Assembly (NCBI RefSeq): GCF_023277745.1
Contig: NZ_CP086322.1
Span: 6,138,001 to 6,202,000, forward strand
Reading direction: 5' to 3'
DNA: 64,000 bases
Origin: Streptomyces halobius
Lineage (GTDB): Bacteria; Actinomycetota; Actinomycetes; Streptomycetales; Streptomycetaceae
How positions within the stretch are numbered: position 1 is the stretch's first letter; the number at the start of each line of letters is the position of its first letter. Positions 27,708-36,941 of this stretch are shown piece by piece. Below the pieces are notes generated by a model. The model saw only the letters and a list, made by a program, of their open reading frames with translations. It had not been told where the DNA came from and did not search any database. Position numbers and translations under genes: made by a program.

Positions 27708-28688
27708 ATGACCGAGCGGCTGACGACTGAGCGGCTGATCGAGGTGGACGCCGTCGAGAAGGTCTTCACCATACGGCGCAAGGCGGGCCGGCTGCGCCGC
27801 GTCAAGGACGAGGTGCGGGCCGTGGACGGCATCAGCTTCCAGGTGCCGCGCGGCGAGATGGTCGGCTATATCGGCCCGAACGGCGCCGGAAAGTCCACCA
27901 CCATCAAAATGCTGACGGGCATTCTCGTTCCCAGCGGCGGCCGGCTACGGGTGGCCGGCATCGACCCGGCACGGGAGCGGACCCGGCTGGCCCGCCGGAT
28001 CGGGGTGGTCTTCGGGCAGCGCACCACGCTGTGGTGGGACCTGCCGCTGAAGGACTCCTACGAGCTGGTGCGGCGGATGTACCGGGTCCCGGACGCCGCC
28101 TACCGCGCCAACCTGGACCGCTGCGTGGAACTCCTCGACCTGGCCCCGCTGCTGGACGTCCCCGTACGGCAACTCTCCCTCGGCCAACGGATGCGCGGCG
28201 ATATCGCGGCGGCGCTGTTGCACGACCCGGAGGTGCTGTATCTGGACGAGCCGACCATCGGGCTGGACGTCATCAGCAAGGCGCGGGTCCGCGGGTTCCT
28301 CCGCGAAGTGAACTCCGAGCGCGGCACGACCGTCCTGCTCACCACCCACGACCTGACCGACATCGAGCAGCTGTGCCGCCGGGTGATGGTCATCGACCAC
28401 GGGCGTGTGGTGTACGACGGCGGGCTGGACGGGCTGCGCGCGGCGGGGGACGGTGAGCGGACCCTCGTCGTGGACCTCGACCGGGAGCTGCCCCCGATCG
28501 AGGGGATCCCGGGCGCCCGCACGGTCCGGGTGGAGGGGCCGCGCCAGTGGCTGGCCTTCCCGGCGGCGCGGAGCGCGGCACCTGTGGTGGCGGCTGTCGC
28601 CGAGCGGTATCCGTTGGTGGATCTGTCGGTGCGGGAGCCGGACATTGAAGGGGTCATCGCTCGCATTTACGCGCAGCGCGATGAGTGA
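27708..28688 (+). CDS. ABC exporter ATP-binding protein
   Basis: A 326-residue cytosolic ATPase. Walker A GPNGAGKST, the Q-loop region VVFGQRTTLWWDLP, signature LSLGQRMR, Walker B VLYLDEPTIGLD and switch TTHD are intact. An extra C-terminal domain of about 80 residues follows the nucleotide-binding domain, as in DrrA-like exporters. AGGAGAGGCAG precedes ATG 27708. It powers the two permeases immediately upstream. Confidence 0.95.
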   Translation: MTERLTTERLIEVDAVEKVFTIRRKAGRLRRVKDEVRAVDGISFQVPRGEMVGYIGPNGAGKSTTIKMLTGILVPSGGRLRVAGIDPARERTRLARRIGVVFGQRTTLWWDLPLKDSYELVRRMYRVPDAAYRANLDRCVELLDLAPLLDVPVRQLSLGQRMRGDIAAALLHDPEVLYLDEPTIGLDVISKARVRGFLREVNSERGTTVLLTTHDLTDIEQLCRRVMVIDHGRVVYDGGLDGLRAAGDGERTLVVDLDRELPPIEGIPGARTVRVEGPRQWLAFPAARSAAPVVAAVAERYPLVDLSVREPDIEGVIARIYAQRDE

Positions 28689-28740
28689 GGGGATGTGACG
28701 TTTCGCCTCGCCACGCTTTCGGCTCCCCGCCGCAGGGGGG

Positions 28741-28830
28741 CGTCTGCGGCGGGCGTGCGCCGACGTTTTGGCTCTCCCGCCGTGGGGGAGCAACGACAAA
28801 CCCCCTGCGGCGGGAAGCCGACAACGGCGG
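28741..28830. repeat. fragment of the dispersed palindromic element (copy C)
   Basis: 28741-28788 resembles the 51-bp unit of copy A (CTGCGGCGGGCGTGCGCC, then GACGTTTT and CCCGCCGTGGGG). It is followed by an inverted remnant (CCCCCTGCGGCGGGAAGCC, ACAACGGCGGG). It lies between the convergent ABC ATPase and GDSL genes. Confidence 0.7.
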
Positions 28831-28845
28831 GAACCGAGTCGGCGC

Positions 28846-30156
28846 CTAGGCCGTAGCCGGTTCCGACTGCTTGAGGTGCTCCAGGTTGACAGCGTCAGCC
28901 ATCGCCTCGTTCCCCGCATCATTCGGATGCAGATGATCCCCGGAGTCATACGCCGGAAGCAACCGACCCGGCTCAGCCGGGTCGCGCAACGCCTTGTCGA
29001 AGTCCACGACTTCGTCGTAGACCGTGCCGGAGCGGATGATGCGGTTGACCTGCCGACGTACCGAGTCCAGCTGCGTGGAGTAGCCGCGGTGGCCGCCGAA
29101 CGGGGTGAGCGTGCTGCCGGTGACGCGCAGGCCGCGGGCGTGTGCCTCGCGGACGATCTGCCGCATCCCGGCGACGAGTTTCTCCGGGTCGAGCTGGCGC
29201 GGGGACTTGAAGAGGTCGTTGAGGCCGATTTCGACTACCACGGCCTTCACGCCGGTACGGGAGAGCACGTCGCGGTCCAGCCGGGAGAGCACGCTGGGGC
29301 CGTTGTTGGGCGAGAAGCGGCTGCCGTTGACGAGCAGTCGGTTGCCGCTGATGCCCTGGTTGAGGACGCCGTAGCGGGGGGCGCCGGGTTCGTCGCGCAG
29401 CCGGGCGGCGAGGAAGTCCGTCCAGCGGTGGTTGGCGCCCGCGGTGGAGGTGATGCCGTCGGTGATCGAGTCGCCGATGACGACGACCGTGCCCTGTGCC
29501 GTGGTGCTCCACACGTCGACGCCGGTCAGATAGCGCCAGTACGGGCTCTGTTCGGTGTAGGCGGCGCCGGTGGTGTCCTCGGTGCGGTCGCCGCGCGCCA
29601 GGTAGGAGGTCTGACGGGCGTACGGGTGGTAGGTGGCGGGACCGGAGGGGGACGGGGAGTACGTGGTGACCAGGAGGTCGGCGTTGTGCGGGACGTTGAG
29701 GCGGACGGGGTCGCTGGTGACCGCGCCGCCGGCCGGGATGGTCACGGCGGGGCGGCCGCCGAAGTTCAGCCGGCGCATGGTGCCGGCCGCGGCGGTCGGG
29801 TTGCTGGGGGCGGCGGCCAGCGCCAGGGAGGCATGGCTGACGGACAGCGGGCGGGTGCCGTAGAGGTTGGAGAGCTGGATGCGGGCGGCCGAGCCACCGA
29901 CGCTGGTGTGCACGACGTTCCGTATCGACATGCCCGCATAGCCGTCCAGGGTGCCCGGCTCGGCGGCCGCGGCGGCCGCGGACCAGGTGCCGACCCACTG
30001 GCCGGAGACCGCCGGGGCCGCGGGGTCGCGCGGCTTGTGCGGGGTGTTGCCCGGACCGCCGCCCGCGCCGCCGAAGCCGACGAATATCGCGGTCGAGATC
30101 AGCACCACCACGGCAGCCAGACCGGCGAGCACGGCGTAACCCACACTTTTGTTCAT
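28846..30156 (-). CDS. secreted SGNH/GDSL-family hydrolase
   Basis: A 436-residue protein with one N-terminal membrane segment (YAVLAGLAAVVVLISTAIFVG) and a Gly/Pro-rich linker. The SGNH blocks are GDSITDG with nucleophile Ser, ISGNR, EIGLNDLF and DHLHPND with the catalytic Asp/His. An additional beta-rich domain of about 150 residues lies before the catalytic blocks, as in large Streptomyces GDSL esterases. AGGAGA precedes the ATG. It probably hydrolyses esters outside the membrane; the substrate is unknown. Confidence 0.92.
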   Translation of the reverse strand: MNKSVGYAVLAGLAAVVVLISTAIFVGFGGAGGGPGNTPHKPRDPAAPAVSGQWVGTWSAAAAAAEPGTLDGYAGMSIRNVVHTSVGGSAARIQLSNLYGTRPLSVSHASLALAAAPSNPTAAAGTMRRLNFGGRPAVTIPAGGAVTSDPVRLNVPHNADLLVTTYSPSPSGPATYHPYARQTSYLARGDRTEDTTGAAYTEQSPYWRYLTGVDVWSTTAQGTVVVIGDSITDGITSTAGANHRWTDFLAARLRDEPGAPRYGVLNQGISGNRLLVNGSRFSPNNGPSVLSRLDRDVLSRTGVKAVVVEIGLNDLFKSPRQLDPEKLVAGMRQIVREAHARGLRVTGSTLTPFGGHRGYSTQLDSVRRQVNRIIRSGTVYDEVVDFDKALRDPAEPGRLLPAYDSGDHLHPNDAGNEAMADAVNLEHLKQSEPATA

Positions 30157-30460
30157 GCGGGAAAGGTCTCCTGGGGCAGGCGGAGCGCGACGCTCCGGAC
30201 AGCGGGCAACGGCAGCGAGTGATCAGCGGCACCATTGCGGCCCGATCGGTGCTTCATGATTCCACGGGCCCTTCGGAGGCCACCCGGCGCCCTGGGCGAT
30301 GCCTCCCTGACGTGGACGCGGGGAACTCGTGGTTCGTTCCGGGAGTAGGTCACAGTTGGACATACGGTCGGAACGGTCACCGGATGTGCGCCGGGACCGG
30401 GGCACGGACCGGTGGCCGGCCGTGCGGCCCCGGACCGGGCCGCACGGATGATGGGGCACG
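30157..30460. other. 304-bp divergent intergenic region
   Basis: No gene or strong hairpin is visible. It should contain promoters for the GDSL gene (leftward) and the DUF445 gene (rightward), but no confident -10/-35 pair was found. Confidence 0.4.
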
Positions 30461-31813
30461 GTGGAAACGGTGGAGCGGATGGAACGCAGGAATGCGGCGG
30501 AAGCGCCGCCCGAAGGGGCCGCGGTGGCCGTGGGCCCGGCCACGCCGGTCGGCTTCGGCTACAGCGCCCTCGACGAGGCGAAGCGGCGTGCCGTACGGCG
30601 GATGAAGACGCTGGCCACCGGCCTGCTGCTGGCCGTCGCGGTGGTCTATGTGCTGGCGAAATGGGCGGCCTCCTCCGGAGCCGGCGGGTGGACGGGTTTT
30701 GTCGCGGCGGCCGCGGAGGCCGGCATGGTCGGTGCGCTGGCCGACTGGTTCGCCATCACCGCCCTGTTCAAGCGGCCGATGGGGCTGCCGATCCCGCACA
30801 CTGCCATCATTCCTACCAAAAAGGATCAATTGGGACAGAGTTTGGGAGACTTCGTCGGGGAGAACTTCCTCTCCGGCGACGTCATCCGGCTCCGGCTGCG
30901 CTCCGTCGGCATCAGCGCCCGGCTCGGCGGCTGGCTCGCCGACCCGATGAACGCCGACCGGGTAACCGCCGAACTCTCCACCGCGCTGCGCGGCGCGCTG
31001 ACCGTGCTGCGCGATACCGATGTGCAGGCCGTGGTCGGCGAGGCGATCACCCGGCGCGCGGACGCCCAGGAGATCGCGCCCGGCATCGGCGCACTGCTGG
31101 AGAAGGTCGTCTCCGAGGGTGGCCACAAGCGGGTGGTGGACCTGGTGTGCGGCCGCGCCCACGACTGGCTGATCGAGCACGGTGACTCCGTCACGGCGGC
31201 GGTCTCCGGCGGAGCCCCCGGATGGACCCCGCGGTTCGTCGACCGCAAGGTGGGCGACCGGGTCTACAAGGAACTGCTGCGGTTCGTCACCGAGATGCGG
31301 GACATGCCCGAGCATCCGGCGCGCGGTGCCGTCGACCGCTTCCTGAAGGACTTCGCGGGCGATATGCAGTCCGACCCGGACACCCGGGCCAAGGTCGAGC
31401 GGCTGAAGTCGGAGGTGCTGGGCCGCGGTGAGGTGCAGGATCTGATCGCCTCCGCCTGGGGCGCGGTCCGCGCGATGATCGTGGCCGCCGCCGAGGACGA
31501 GCGCAGCGAACTGCGACTGCGGGTGCGGTCCTCACTGCTGTCCCTGGGGCAGCGGATGTCCGTGGACGGGCGGCTGCAGGGCAAGGTGGACGGCTGGCTG
31601 GAGGGCGCGGCCGTCTATGTGGTGACGACCTATCAGGGGGAGATCACCGCCCTGATCACCGACACCATCGCCGGCTGGGACGCCGAGCACACCTCGAAGA
31701 AGATCGAGGCGCACATCGGCCGCGACCTGCAGTTCATCCGGATCAACGGCACGGTCGTCGGCGCGCTGGCGGGGTTGGCGATTTATACGGTGTCGCGTGC
31801 GGTCACCGGGTGA
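30461..31813 (+). CDS. DUF445 family membrane-associated protein
   Basis: A 450-residue protein. It has a transmembrane helix at about 48-66 (ATGLLLAVAVVYVLA), then GMVGALADWFAITALFKRPMGLPIPHTAIIP as separate family cues, a long helical middle, and a C-terminal RINGTVVGALAGLAIYTV membrane helix. This is the DUF445 architecture, membrane segments at both ends of a helical domain. Start GTG 30461. Its TGA is followed immediately by the dispersed palindromic element. Function is unknown. Confidence 0.9.
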   Translation: METVERMERRNAAEAPPEGAAVAVGPATPVGFGYSALDEAKRRAVRRMKTLATGLLLAVAVVYVLAKWAASSGAGGWTGFVAAAAEAGMVGALADWFAITALFKRPMGLPIPHTAIIPTKKDQLGQSLGDFVGENFLSGDVIRLRLRSVGISARLGGWLADPMNADRVTAELSTALRGALTVLRDTDVQAVVGEAITRRADAQEIAPGIGALLEKVVSEGGHKRVVDLVCGRAHDWLIEHGDSVTAAVSGGAPGWTPRFVDRKVGDRVYKELLRFVTEMRDMPEHPARGAVDRFLKDFAGDMQSDPDTRAKVERLKSEVLGRGEVQDLIASAWGAVRAMIVAAAEDERSELRLRVRSSLLSLGQRMSVDGRLQGKVDGWLEGAAVYVVTTYQGEITALITDTIAGWDAEHTSKKIEAHIGRDLQFIRINGTVVGALAGLAIYTVSRAVTG

Positions 31814-32338
31814 CGCTGCGCTCGGCGTTCGCCGACTTGGTGCTCGCCTGCGGCGGGCTGCGCCTGCGGCGGGCGTGCGCCCCACGTTGTCGGCTGTCCC
31901 GCCGTGGGGTTCGCCTGCGGCCGGCCTGCGCCCCACGTTGTCGGTTGTCCCGCCGTGGGGTTCGCCTGCGGCGGGCCTGCGCCCGACGTTTTCGGTTTCC
32001 CGCCGTGAGGGGTTCGCCTGCGGCGGGCGTGGGTTTTCGGGTGCGGTGACGGGCCTCCGGACTCCGTCCTGCGGCCCGTCCCCTCCCGACGGTGGGTGGA
32101 GGGGGCCGGTGGGGCCCCATGTGGTCTGTCGGGTGTCTGTGTCCGGGGCCACAGGGTGCACATGACCGGCTACATGGCCCCCACCGGTCTTCTTCCCACC
32201 CCTTCGGGAGGTGCCGGTCCGCAGGACGGAGTCCGGAGGTCCGGCGCCGCTGCCGAACAGCCCCGCGCAGCGGCGACAGCTCACCGCAGGTGCAACGGCG
32301 GGACAGCCGACAACGTGGGGCGCAGGCCAAGCGCAGCG
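31814..32338. repeat. dispersed near-palindromic element, copy A (525 bp)
   Basis: The ends are inverted: CGCTGCGCT 31814-31822 and AGCGCAGCG 32330-32338. From left to right it has three 51-52-bp tandem units (31861-31911, 31912-31962, 31963-32014) plus a partial one. A perfect 21-bp arm at 32054-32074 pairs with 32219-32239. Inner imperfect arms with CCTCCCGA and CCGGTGGGG surround a central hairpin. An inverted unit at about 32297-32328 is complementary to the left units. No protein-like frame is supported. It begins at the base after the DUF445 stop. Confidence 0.85.
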
Positions 32339-32352
32339 TAGGCTCTGATGGC

Positions 32353-32553
32353 GTGCAGAAACGTTGCGCCACGCTGCTGTGGCTCCTGGTCCCGTACGTG
32401 CTGTTCCTGGTGGCGCTGCCGCTGGCGAACCGCGTGACCCCGACCGTCCTCGGTCTCCCCTTTCTCTTTTTCTGGATGCTGCTGGCGACCTTGCTGACGC
32501 CGGTCGCGGTGTGGCTGGCCTGGCGCGGCGACAAGAAGCGGGGCCGGGTATGA
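32353..32553 (+). CDS. DUF3311 small membrane protein
   Basis: A 66-residue protein from GTG 32353 with two transmembrane helices (LLWLLVPYVLFLVALPLA and FLFFWMLLATLLTPVAVWL) joined by NRVTPTVLGLP, the DUF3311 pattern. The stop overlaps the next gene in GTATGA (4-nt overlap). DUF3311 proteins are habitually encoded before sodium:solute symporters and are thought to be their accessory subunits, as seen here. Confidence 0.88.
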   Translation: MQKRCATLLWLLVPYVLFLVALPLANRVTPTVLGLPFLFFWMLLATLLTPVAVWLAWRGDKKRGRV

Positions 32554-34091
32554 ACGCCACCGTCGCCACTGCCGTCTTCGGGGGCTTCATGGTGCTGACC
32601 GTGGCCCTCGGTCTGCTCGCGGTGCGCGGCCGGGGCTCCGGGGGCGGGCTTACGGAGTGGTCGGTGGGCGGCCGCAGTCTGGGCACCGCGTTCATCTGGG
32701 TGCTGATGGCCGGTGAGAGCTATACCAGCTTCAGCTATCTCGGGGCGGCCGGCTGGGGCTACAACGTCGGCGCCCCGGTGCTCTACGTCCTGGCCTACAT
32801 GTCCTGCGGCTATGCGATCGGCTACGTCGTCGGCCCGATGCTGTGGGCGTACGCCCGCCGGCACGGCCTGGTCGGCATCACCGACATCGTCGCCCACCGC
32901 TACCGGCGGCCCTGGCTCGGCGCCGCCGTCGCCCTGCTCGCCACCGTCTGCCTGTTGCCGTACATCCAGCTGCAGATCACCGGCATGGGCACGGTCGTCT
33001 CCACCATCTCCTACGGTGCGATCAGCCTCAACTGGGCCTATTTCCTGGCCTTCGCGGTCGCCACCGGCTTCGTCGTGATCAGCGGGCTGCGCGGCAGCGC
33101 CTGGGTCTCGGTGCTCAAGGACGTCCTCGTCATCGTCACCCTCGCCTTCCTCGCGCTCTACGTACCGCTGCACTACTTCGGGGGCTACGGGCCCTTCCTG
33201 GACCGGATCGTCGCCGAGAAGTCGCAGTGGCTGACCTTCCCGGGGCACGCCTCGGGCGGCCTGGGCCAGGGCTGGTTCGTCACCACCACCCTCCTCAACT
33301 CCCTCACCGTGGTGATCTTTCCGACGACCGTGGCGGGCTATCTCGGCGCCCGCAATGCCGACGTACTGCGCCGTAACGCCATCTATCTCCCCTTCTACAA
33401 CGTGCTGCTGTTCGTGCCGATGCTGCTGGGGCTCGCGGCGGTGTTCGTGGTGCCGGGGCTGACCGGCGCGGACTCCAATCTCGCCCTGTTCACGTTGGTG
33501 GTGGACGCTCTGCCGGCCTGGGCGGTGGGCCTGACCGGGGTGGCCGCCGCCCTCTCCTCCATCGTGCCGATGGCCGTGTTCATGCTGGTCATCGGCACGA
33601 TGTGGGGGAGGAGCGTACTGGGTGCGATCCCCAAACTGGCGGACCGGCAGAAACTGTGGTCGCAGCTGGTCGTGGTGGCCGCGGGATCGCTCGCGCTGCT
33701 GTTGACCTACACCGCCCCCAACACCCTGGTCCGTCTGTCGCTGATTTCCTACGAGGGCATGGCGCAGCTCGTGCCGATGCTGCTGCTGGGGTTGGTGTGG
33801 CGGCGGCTGACGCTGCACGCCGCCGTGAGCGGCCTGGTTGTGGGCTTCGCGCTCGTCTGTGTGCTGGTGTTCAGCGGTCATGACCCGGTCTGGGGGATGA
33901 ACGCGGGGATCGTCGGACTCGCGGTCAACGTGGTGGTGGCGCTGGCGGTCACCTGGCTGGGACCGCGCGCCGCGGACGACCGGCCGGACGACGAGGTGCT
34001 GGCGCTGGACGACGCGTTCCCCCAGGGGGACGCCGCACGGGAAGAGGAGCCCGCGCGGGATACGGCGCTCAGCCCTCCGGCGTCGTCGTGA
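32550..34091 (+). CDS. sodium:solute symporter (SSS family)
   Basis: A 513-residue transporter with about 13 helices. SVGGRSLGTAFIWVLMAGE, the RHGLVGITDIVAHRYRRPWL loop, and LSLISYEGMAQLVPMLLLG identify the SSS family, the branch that works with DUF3311 proteins. The substrate is likely a small organic acid or amine, but sequence does not decide. The C-terminal about 40 residues are acidic and cytosolic. ATG 32550 overlaps the DUF3311 stop. Its 3' end overlaps the convergent lipoprotein gene by 23 bp. Confidence 0.92.
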   Translation: MNATVATAVFGGFMVLTVALGLLAVRGRGSGGGLTEWSVGGRSLGTAFIWVLMAGESYTSFSYLGAAGWGYNVGAPVLYVLAYMSCGYAIGYVVGPMLWAYARRHGLVGITDIVAHRYRRPWLGAAVALLATVCLLPYIQLQITGMGTVVSTISYGAISLNWAYFLAFAVATGFVVISGLRGSAWVSVLKDVLVIVTLAFLALYVPLHYFGGYGPFLDRIVAEKSQWLTFPGHASGGLGQGWFVTTTLLNSLTVVIFPTTVAGYLGARNADVLRRNAIYLPFYNVLLFVPMLLGLAAVFVVPGLTGADSNLALFTLVVDALPAWAVGLTGVAAALSSIVPMAVFMLVIGTMWGRSVLGAIPKLADRQKLWSQLVVVAAGSLALLLTYTAPNTLVRLSLISYEGMAQLVPMLLLGLVWRRLTLHAAVSGLVVGFALVCVLVFSGHDPVWGMNAGIVGLAVNVVVALAVTWLGPRAADDRPDDEVLALDDAFPQGDAAREEEPARDTALSPPASS

Positions 34092-35040
34092 TCTTCTTGC
34101 CGTCCTTGGCGACCGCGAACCACAGTCCCTGCTTGCCCTGGCCGTTGATGTCACCGGGCTGCTTGTCTCCGGTGAACCAGTAGACCGGCCAGCAGTCGAC
34201 GGCCAGCTGCCGGACGCCGTCCGGGCGGGTGACTGTGGTGATCAGCTTCTCGGGGATACCGCTGAGCTTGGAGCGGTCGGCGGGCTTGGCCGGCTTCCAG
34301 GTGTCCAGGCAGGCGTCGTTGCAGGCGAACTTCATCGGCCAGGCGCTGTCCTTGTTGAAGCGGTAGAGCGTCCGCCCCTTGCCGTCGACGAGCATCTCGC
34401 CGAGCTCGGGGTGGTTGAACAGCGAGACGTCGCCGGGCTTCTGGGCGCCCGCCTTCTTGCCGTCGGCGGCCAGCGCGTTCCAGGTGCCGCCGACGCCTTG
34501 GCCCTTGGTGTCGCCGGGCTGGGTGTCCTTGGCGTAGCGGTAGGCGGGCCAGCCGCCGATGGTGAGCTGCTTGATGCCGTCGGAGCGGGTGACCGAGCCG
34601 AGGTCGCTCTTGGCGATGCCCGCGGGGGCGGTGACGCCGTCGGCGGGGACCGGCGGCCAGGTGGTGGCGCAGGCGCCGGAGCAGTTGGACTTGGCCGGAT
34701 CCGGGGTGTCCTTGTCGAAGCGGTACAGGGTCATCCCCTTGGCGTCCGTGACGACCGGCCCGAGCTCGGAGGACTGTGACAGCGCGAGCTTGCCCGCGGT
34801 GGGCCCGGCCTTCGCCGCCTTGCCGTCCCCGCCGCCCGCCTGGCCGCCGTATCCGCCGCCGTCGCCCCCGCCGGAGCCGGACGTCCCGTAGTCGTAGTCG
34901 CTGGTGCCCTGGCCGGCGGGCTGGACGGTGTCGGTGGTCGGGGTGCCGGCGCCCTGGTCGCCGCTGCTGCCGCAGGCGGCGGTCAGCGCCAGGGTGGCGA
35001 CCGCCGCGGCCGCGAGTCCCGCACGACGTCGAGTGATCAT
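34069..35040 (-). CDS. lipoprotein with two secreted repeats (SCO0930 family, PF03640)
   Basis: A 323-residue protein. Lipobox LTAACGSS follows a short signal sequence, then a Gly-rich linker of about 55 residues. Two PF03640-type repeats come next, each reading LYRF-(D/N)-KD, a C-x3-C pair (CSGACATTWPP and CNDACLDTWKP) and a GWPAYRYAKD or CWPVYWFTGD block. GAGGAG precedes ATG 35040. It lies next to a NuoF/ferredoxin fusion and a haem-binding membrane protein on the same strand, suggesting a role in electron transfer at the cell surface (inference). Confidence 0.9.
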   Translation of the reverse strand: MITRRRAGLAAAAVATLALTAACGSSGDQGAGTPTTDTVQPAGQGTSDYDYGTSGSGGGDGGGYGGQAGGGDGKAAKAGPTAGKLALSQSSELGPVVTDAKGMTLYRFDKDTPDPAKSNCSGACATTWPPVPADGVTAPAGIAKSDLGSVTRSDGIKQLTIGGWPAYRYAKDTQPGDTKGQGVGGTWNALAADGKKAGAQKPGDVSLFNHPELGEMLVDGKGRTLYRFNKDSAWPMKFACNDACLDTWKPAKPADRSKLSGIPEKLITTVTRPDGVRQLAVDCWPVYWFTGDKQPGDINGQGKQGLWFAVAKDGKKITTTPEG

Positions 35041-35179
35041 GACTGCTCCTCTGTGGGTGGGGCTGTGGTGGCGTTGCCGAGTGGCTCGTGCTGTCGTGGG
35101 AGGAATACGCGGTGGGGGTGTGGCGCGTTCAGCCGCCGCGAAAGTTGTCATTCGGGCACGAAAAGACGGCCGCCGGACA

Positions 35180-36709
35180 TCAGTTGGAGCCCTGAATGCG
35201 CAGCGCCAGCGCCGGGCAGCGGCGTACCGCGAGCTGTGCGCGGCGCCGCATCCGGGCCGGGAGCGCCATGTTGGCCTCCTCCGGATAGCCGTCCGGGCCG
35301 AGCCGTACGACACCGGGCACCACATCCGCACACAGGCCGTGGCCGCGGCACAGCGTCCAGTCGACCAGCAGCCGCTCCGGCTTGGGTGGCGGCGGGGGAG
35401 TGTCGGGCGGTGGTGGCGGCAGATGTCCGGGGACCGGCAGGGCCCCGGTCACCGGGCGGCCGCACCCGAACCCGCGCGCGTGGCGCTCGAACTCCTCGGG
35501 GAAGGCGGCCAGGGCCGAGGCGACGAAGCGCGCGGTGCCGTCCGGGTGGCTGCAGGCGCCGCGTCCGCGCACCGCGTCCATACGGGCGCGGACCTCGTCC
35601 AGCGCGGCGTCGCCCCCGCCCCGTACGGCCTCGTCGAGAACATCGGCCAGGGCCGGCAGGCCCAGGACACAGGGCCCGCACTGGCCGGCCGACTCGGCGG
35701 CCATCCAGCGCGCGACCCGTACGGTCTCGCCCGCGACGCAGGTGTCGTACGGCAGCGGTAGCACCGCGCCGGCGCCGAGGACCGCGCCGTAGGCGGCCAG
35801 CGCGTCACGGGACAGCCTCGCGGTCCCTGCGTCGTCCGGGGAGATGAACGTGCCGTGGTAGCCGCCGATCAGTACGCCCTGCCCGGGGTCGGTCCCGCAC
35901 AGCGCGAGGATCTGGGTGAGCGGGACGCCGTACGGGGCCTCCACGACCCGGTTGCCGGCCACGGTCAGCAGCAGCGTACCGGGCTCGGCGGGCAGGCCCG
36001 CGGTGCGGTAGACGAGGGCGCCCATGCGTGCGGCGACGGAGAGTTGGGCGAAGGTCTCGGTGTTCGACAGCAGGGTCGGCACACCGTTCAGGCCGCGTTC
36101 GCTGGAGCGGACCTTGCGGCCGGAGGGGAGTCCCGGGCCGCCGCCCAGGCCGTTGGTGAGGGCGGTGCCCTCGCCGGTGACGAACCGCTCGGTCAGCAGG
36201 GTGACCCGCAACATCCGGCGCACCGGGCCGCGTTCGGCGATGGCCTCGCGCACCGAGTCCGCCACGTCCTCGCGGGTCACACCGATCGCGACCTCCTGCG
36301 CGCCGAGCGCCTCGGCGGCGAGCAGCGCGCCGTCCAGCACCAGATGCGGTACGTGCAGCAGCAGCGCGGTGTCCTTGAGGCAACTGGGCTCGCCCTCACT
36401 GCCGTTGACGACCACCGCCACCTTGCCGTCCGAGCGCTTCATGCCGTCCAGGACGGCGGACAGCTTGCGGGCGAACGGGAAGCCCGCGCCGCCGCGGCCG
36501 CGCAGATCGGTGTCCTCGGCGAGGGCGACCAGCTCCTGTGCGGTCAGCCGGGGCGGGGAGTCGTGCTGCGCCAGATGCGCGACCCGGTCCAGGCGCGGCA
36601 TCGTGTCGAGACCGGCGAGCAGCCGCGGCGGACCCAGGGACGCCAGGGTCGGCACGGGGTCGGGCCCGGGGACGGCCGGCAGGGGGCGGGTGGGGGCCGG
36701 GGCGGTCAC
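35180..36709 (-). CDS. NuoF-like flavoprotein fused to a C-terminal ferredoxin
   Basis: A 509-residue protein. The FMN/NADH-binding segments are LRGRGGAGFPFARKL and VVVNGSEGEPSCLKD. The NuoF 4Fe-4S region reads ESAGQCGPC with the partner RGACSHPDG; the first cysteine of the canonical ESCGxCxPC is Ala, so the cluster may be atypical. A Pro-rich linker (PPPPPDTPPPPPKP) leads to a ferredoxin-like domain with CRGHGLC and RRCPA, a 3Fe-4S pattern. It probably passes electrons from NAD(P)H to the adjacent membrane haem protein. Confidence 0.88.
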   Translation of the reverse strand: MTAPAPTRPLPAVPGPDPVPTLASLGPPRLLAGLDTMPRLDRVAHLAQHDSPPRLTAQELVALAEDTDLRGRGGAGFPFARKLSAVLDGMKRSDGKVAVVVNGSEGEPSCLKDTALLLHVPHLVLDGALLAAEALGAQEVAIGVTREDVADSVREAIAERGPVRRMLRVTLLTERFVTGEGTALTNGLGGGPGLPSGRKVRSSERGLNGVPTLLSNTETFAQLSVAARMGALVYRTAGLPAEPGTLLLTVAGNRVVEAPYGVPLTQILALCGTDPGQGVLIGGYHGTFISPDDAGTARLSRDALAAYGAVLGAGAVLPLPYDTCVAGETVRVARWMAAESAGQCGPCVLGLPALADVLDEAVRGGGDAALDEVRARMDAVRGRGACSHPDGTARFVASALAAFPEEFERHARGFGCGRPVTGALPVPGHLPPPPPDTPPPPPKPERLLVDWTLCRGHGLCADVVPGVVRLGPDGYPEEANMALPARMRRRAQLAVRRCPALALRIQGSN

Positions 36710-36941
36710 TGGTTCACTGTCCTTACTACGGGCTTCGGTTGGGTGGTGGTCGCCGCGGGCGTCGGCTCTGCGGGCGTCTGTTGGGTACTCGTCCCCACGG
36801 GGGCCGGCTCCGCGGGCGTCTGTTGGGCTCTGGTGTCCACGGTCTTCAGTTGGGCTCCCGCGTCCACGGTCTTCAGTTGGATTCTCACGTCCATGGACGT
36901 CGGTTGTGCGCTCGTCACCGCGGTCCTCGGTTGTGCGCTCG

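Noticed and set aside
31861..32040. 51-bp repeats considered as a CRISPR array
   Set aside because: The units are directly adjacent without unique spacers, are imperfect, and no cas genes occur; they belong to a palindromic dispersed element.
34069..34091. Annotation error suspected because two genes overlap at their 3' ends
   Set aside because: Both C-termini are supported by intact domains; a 23-bp convergent overlap is plausible in Streptomyces.
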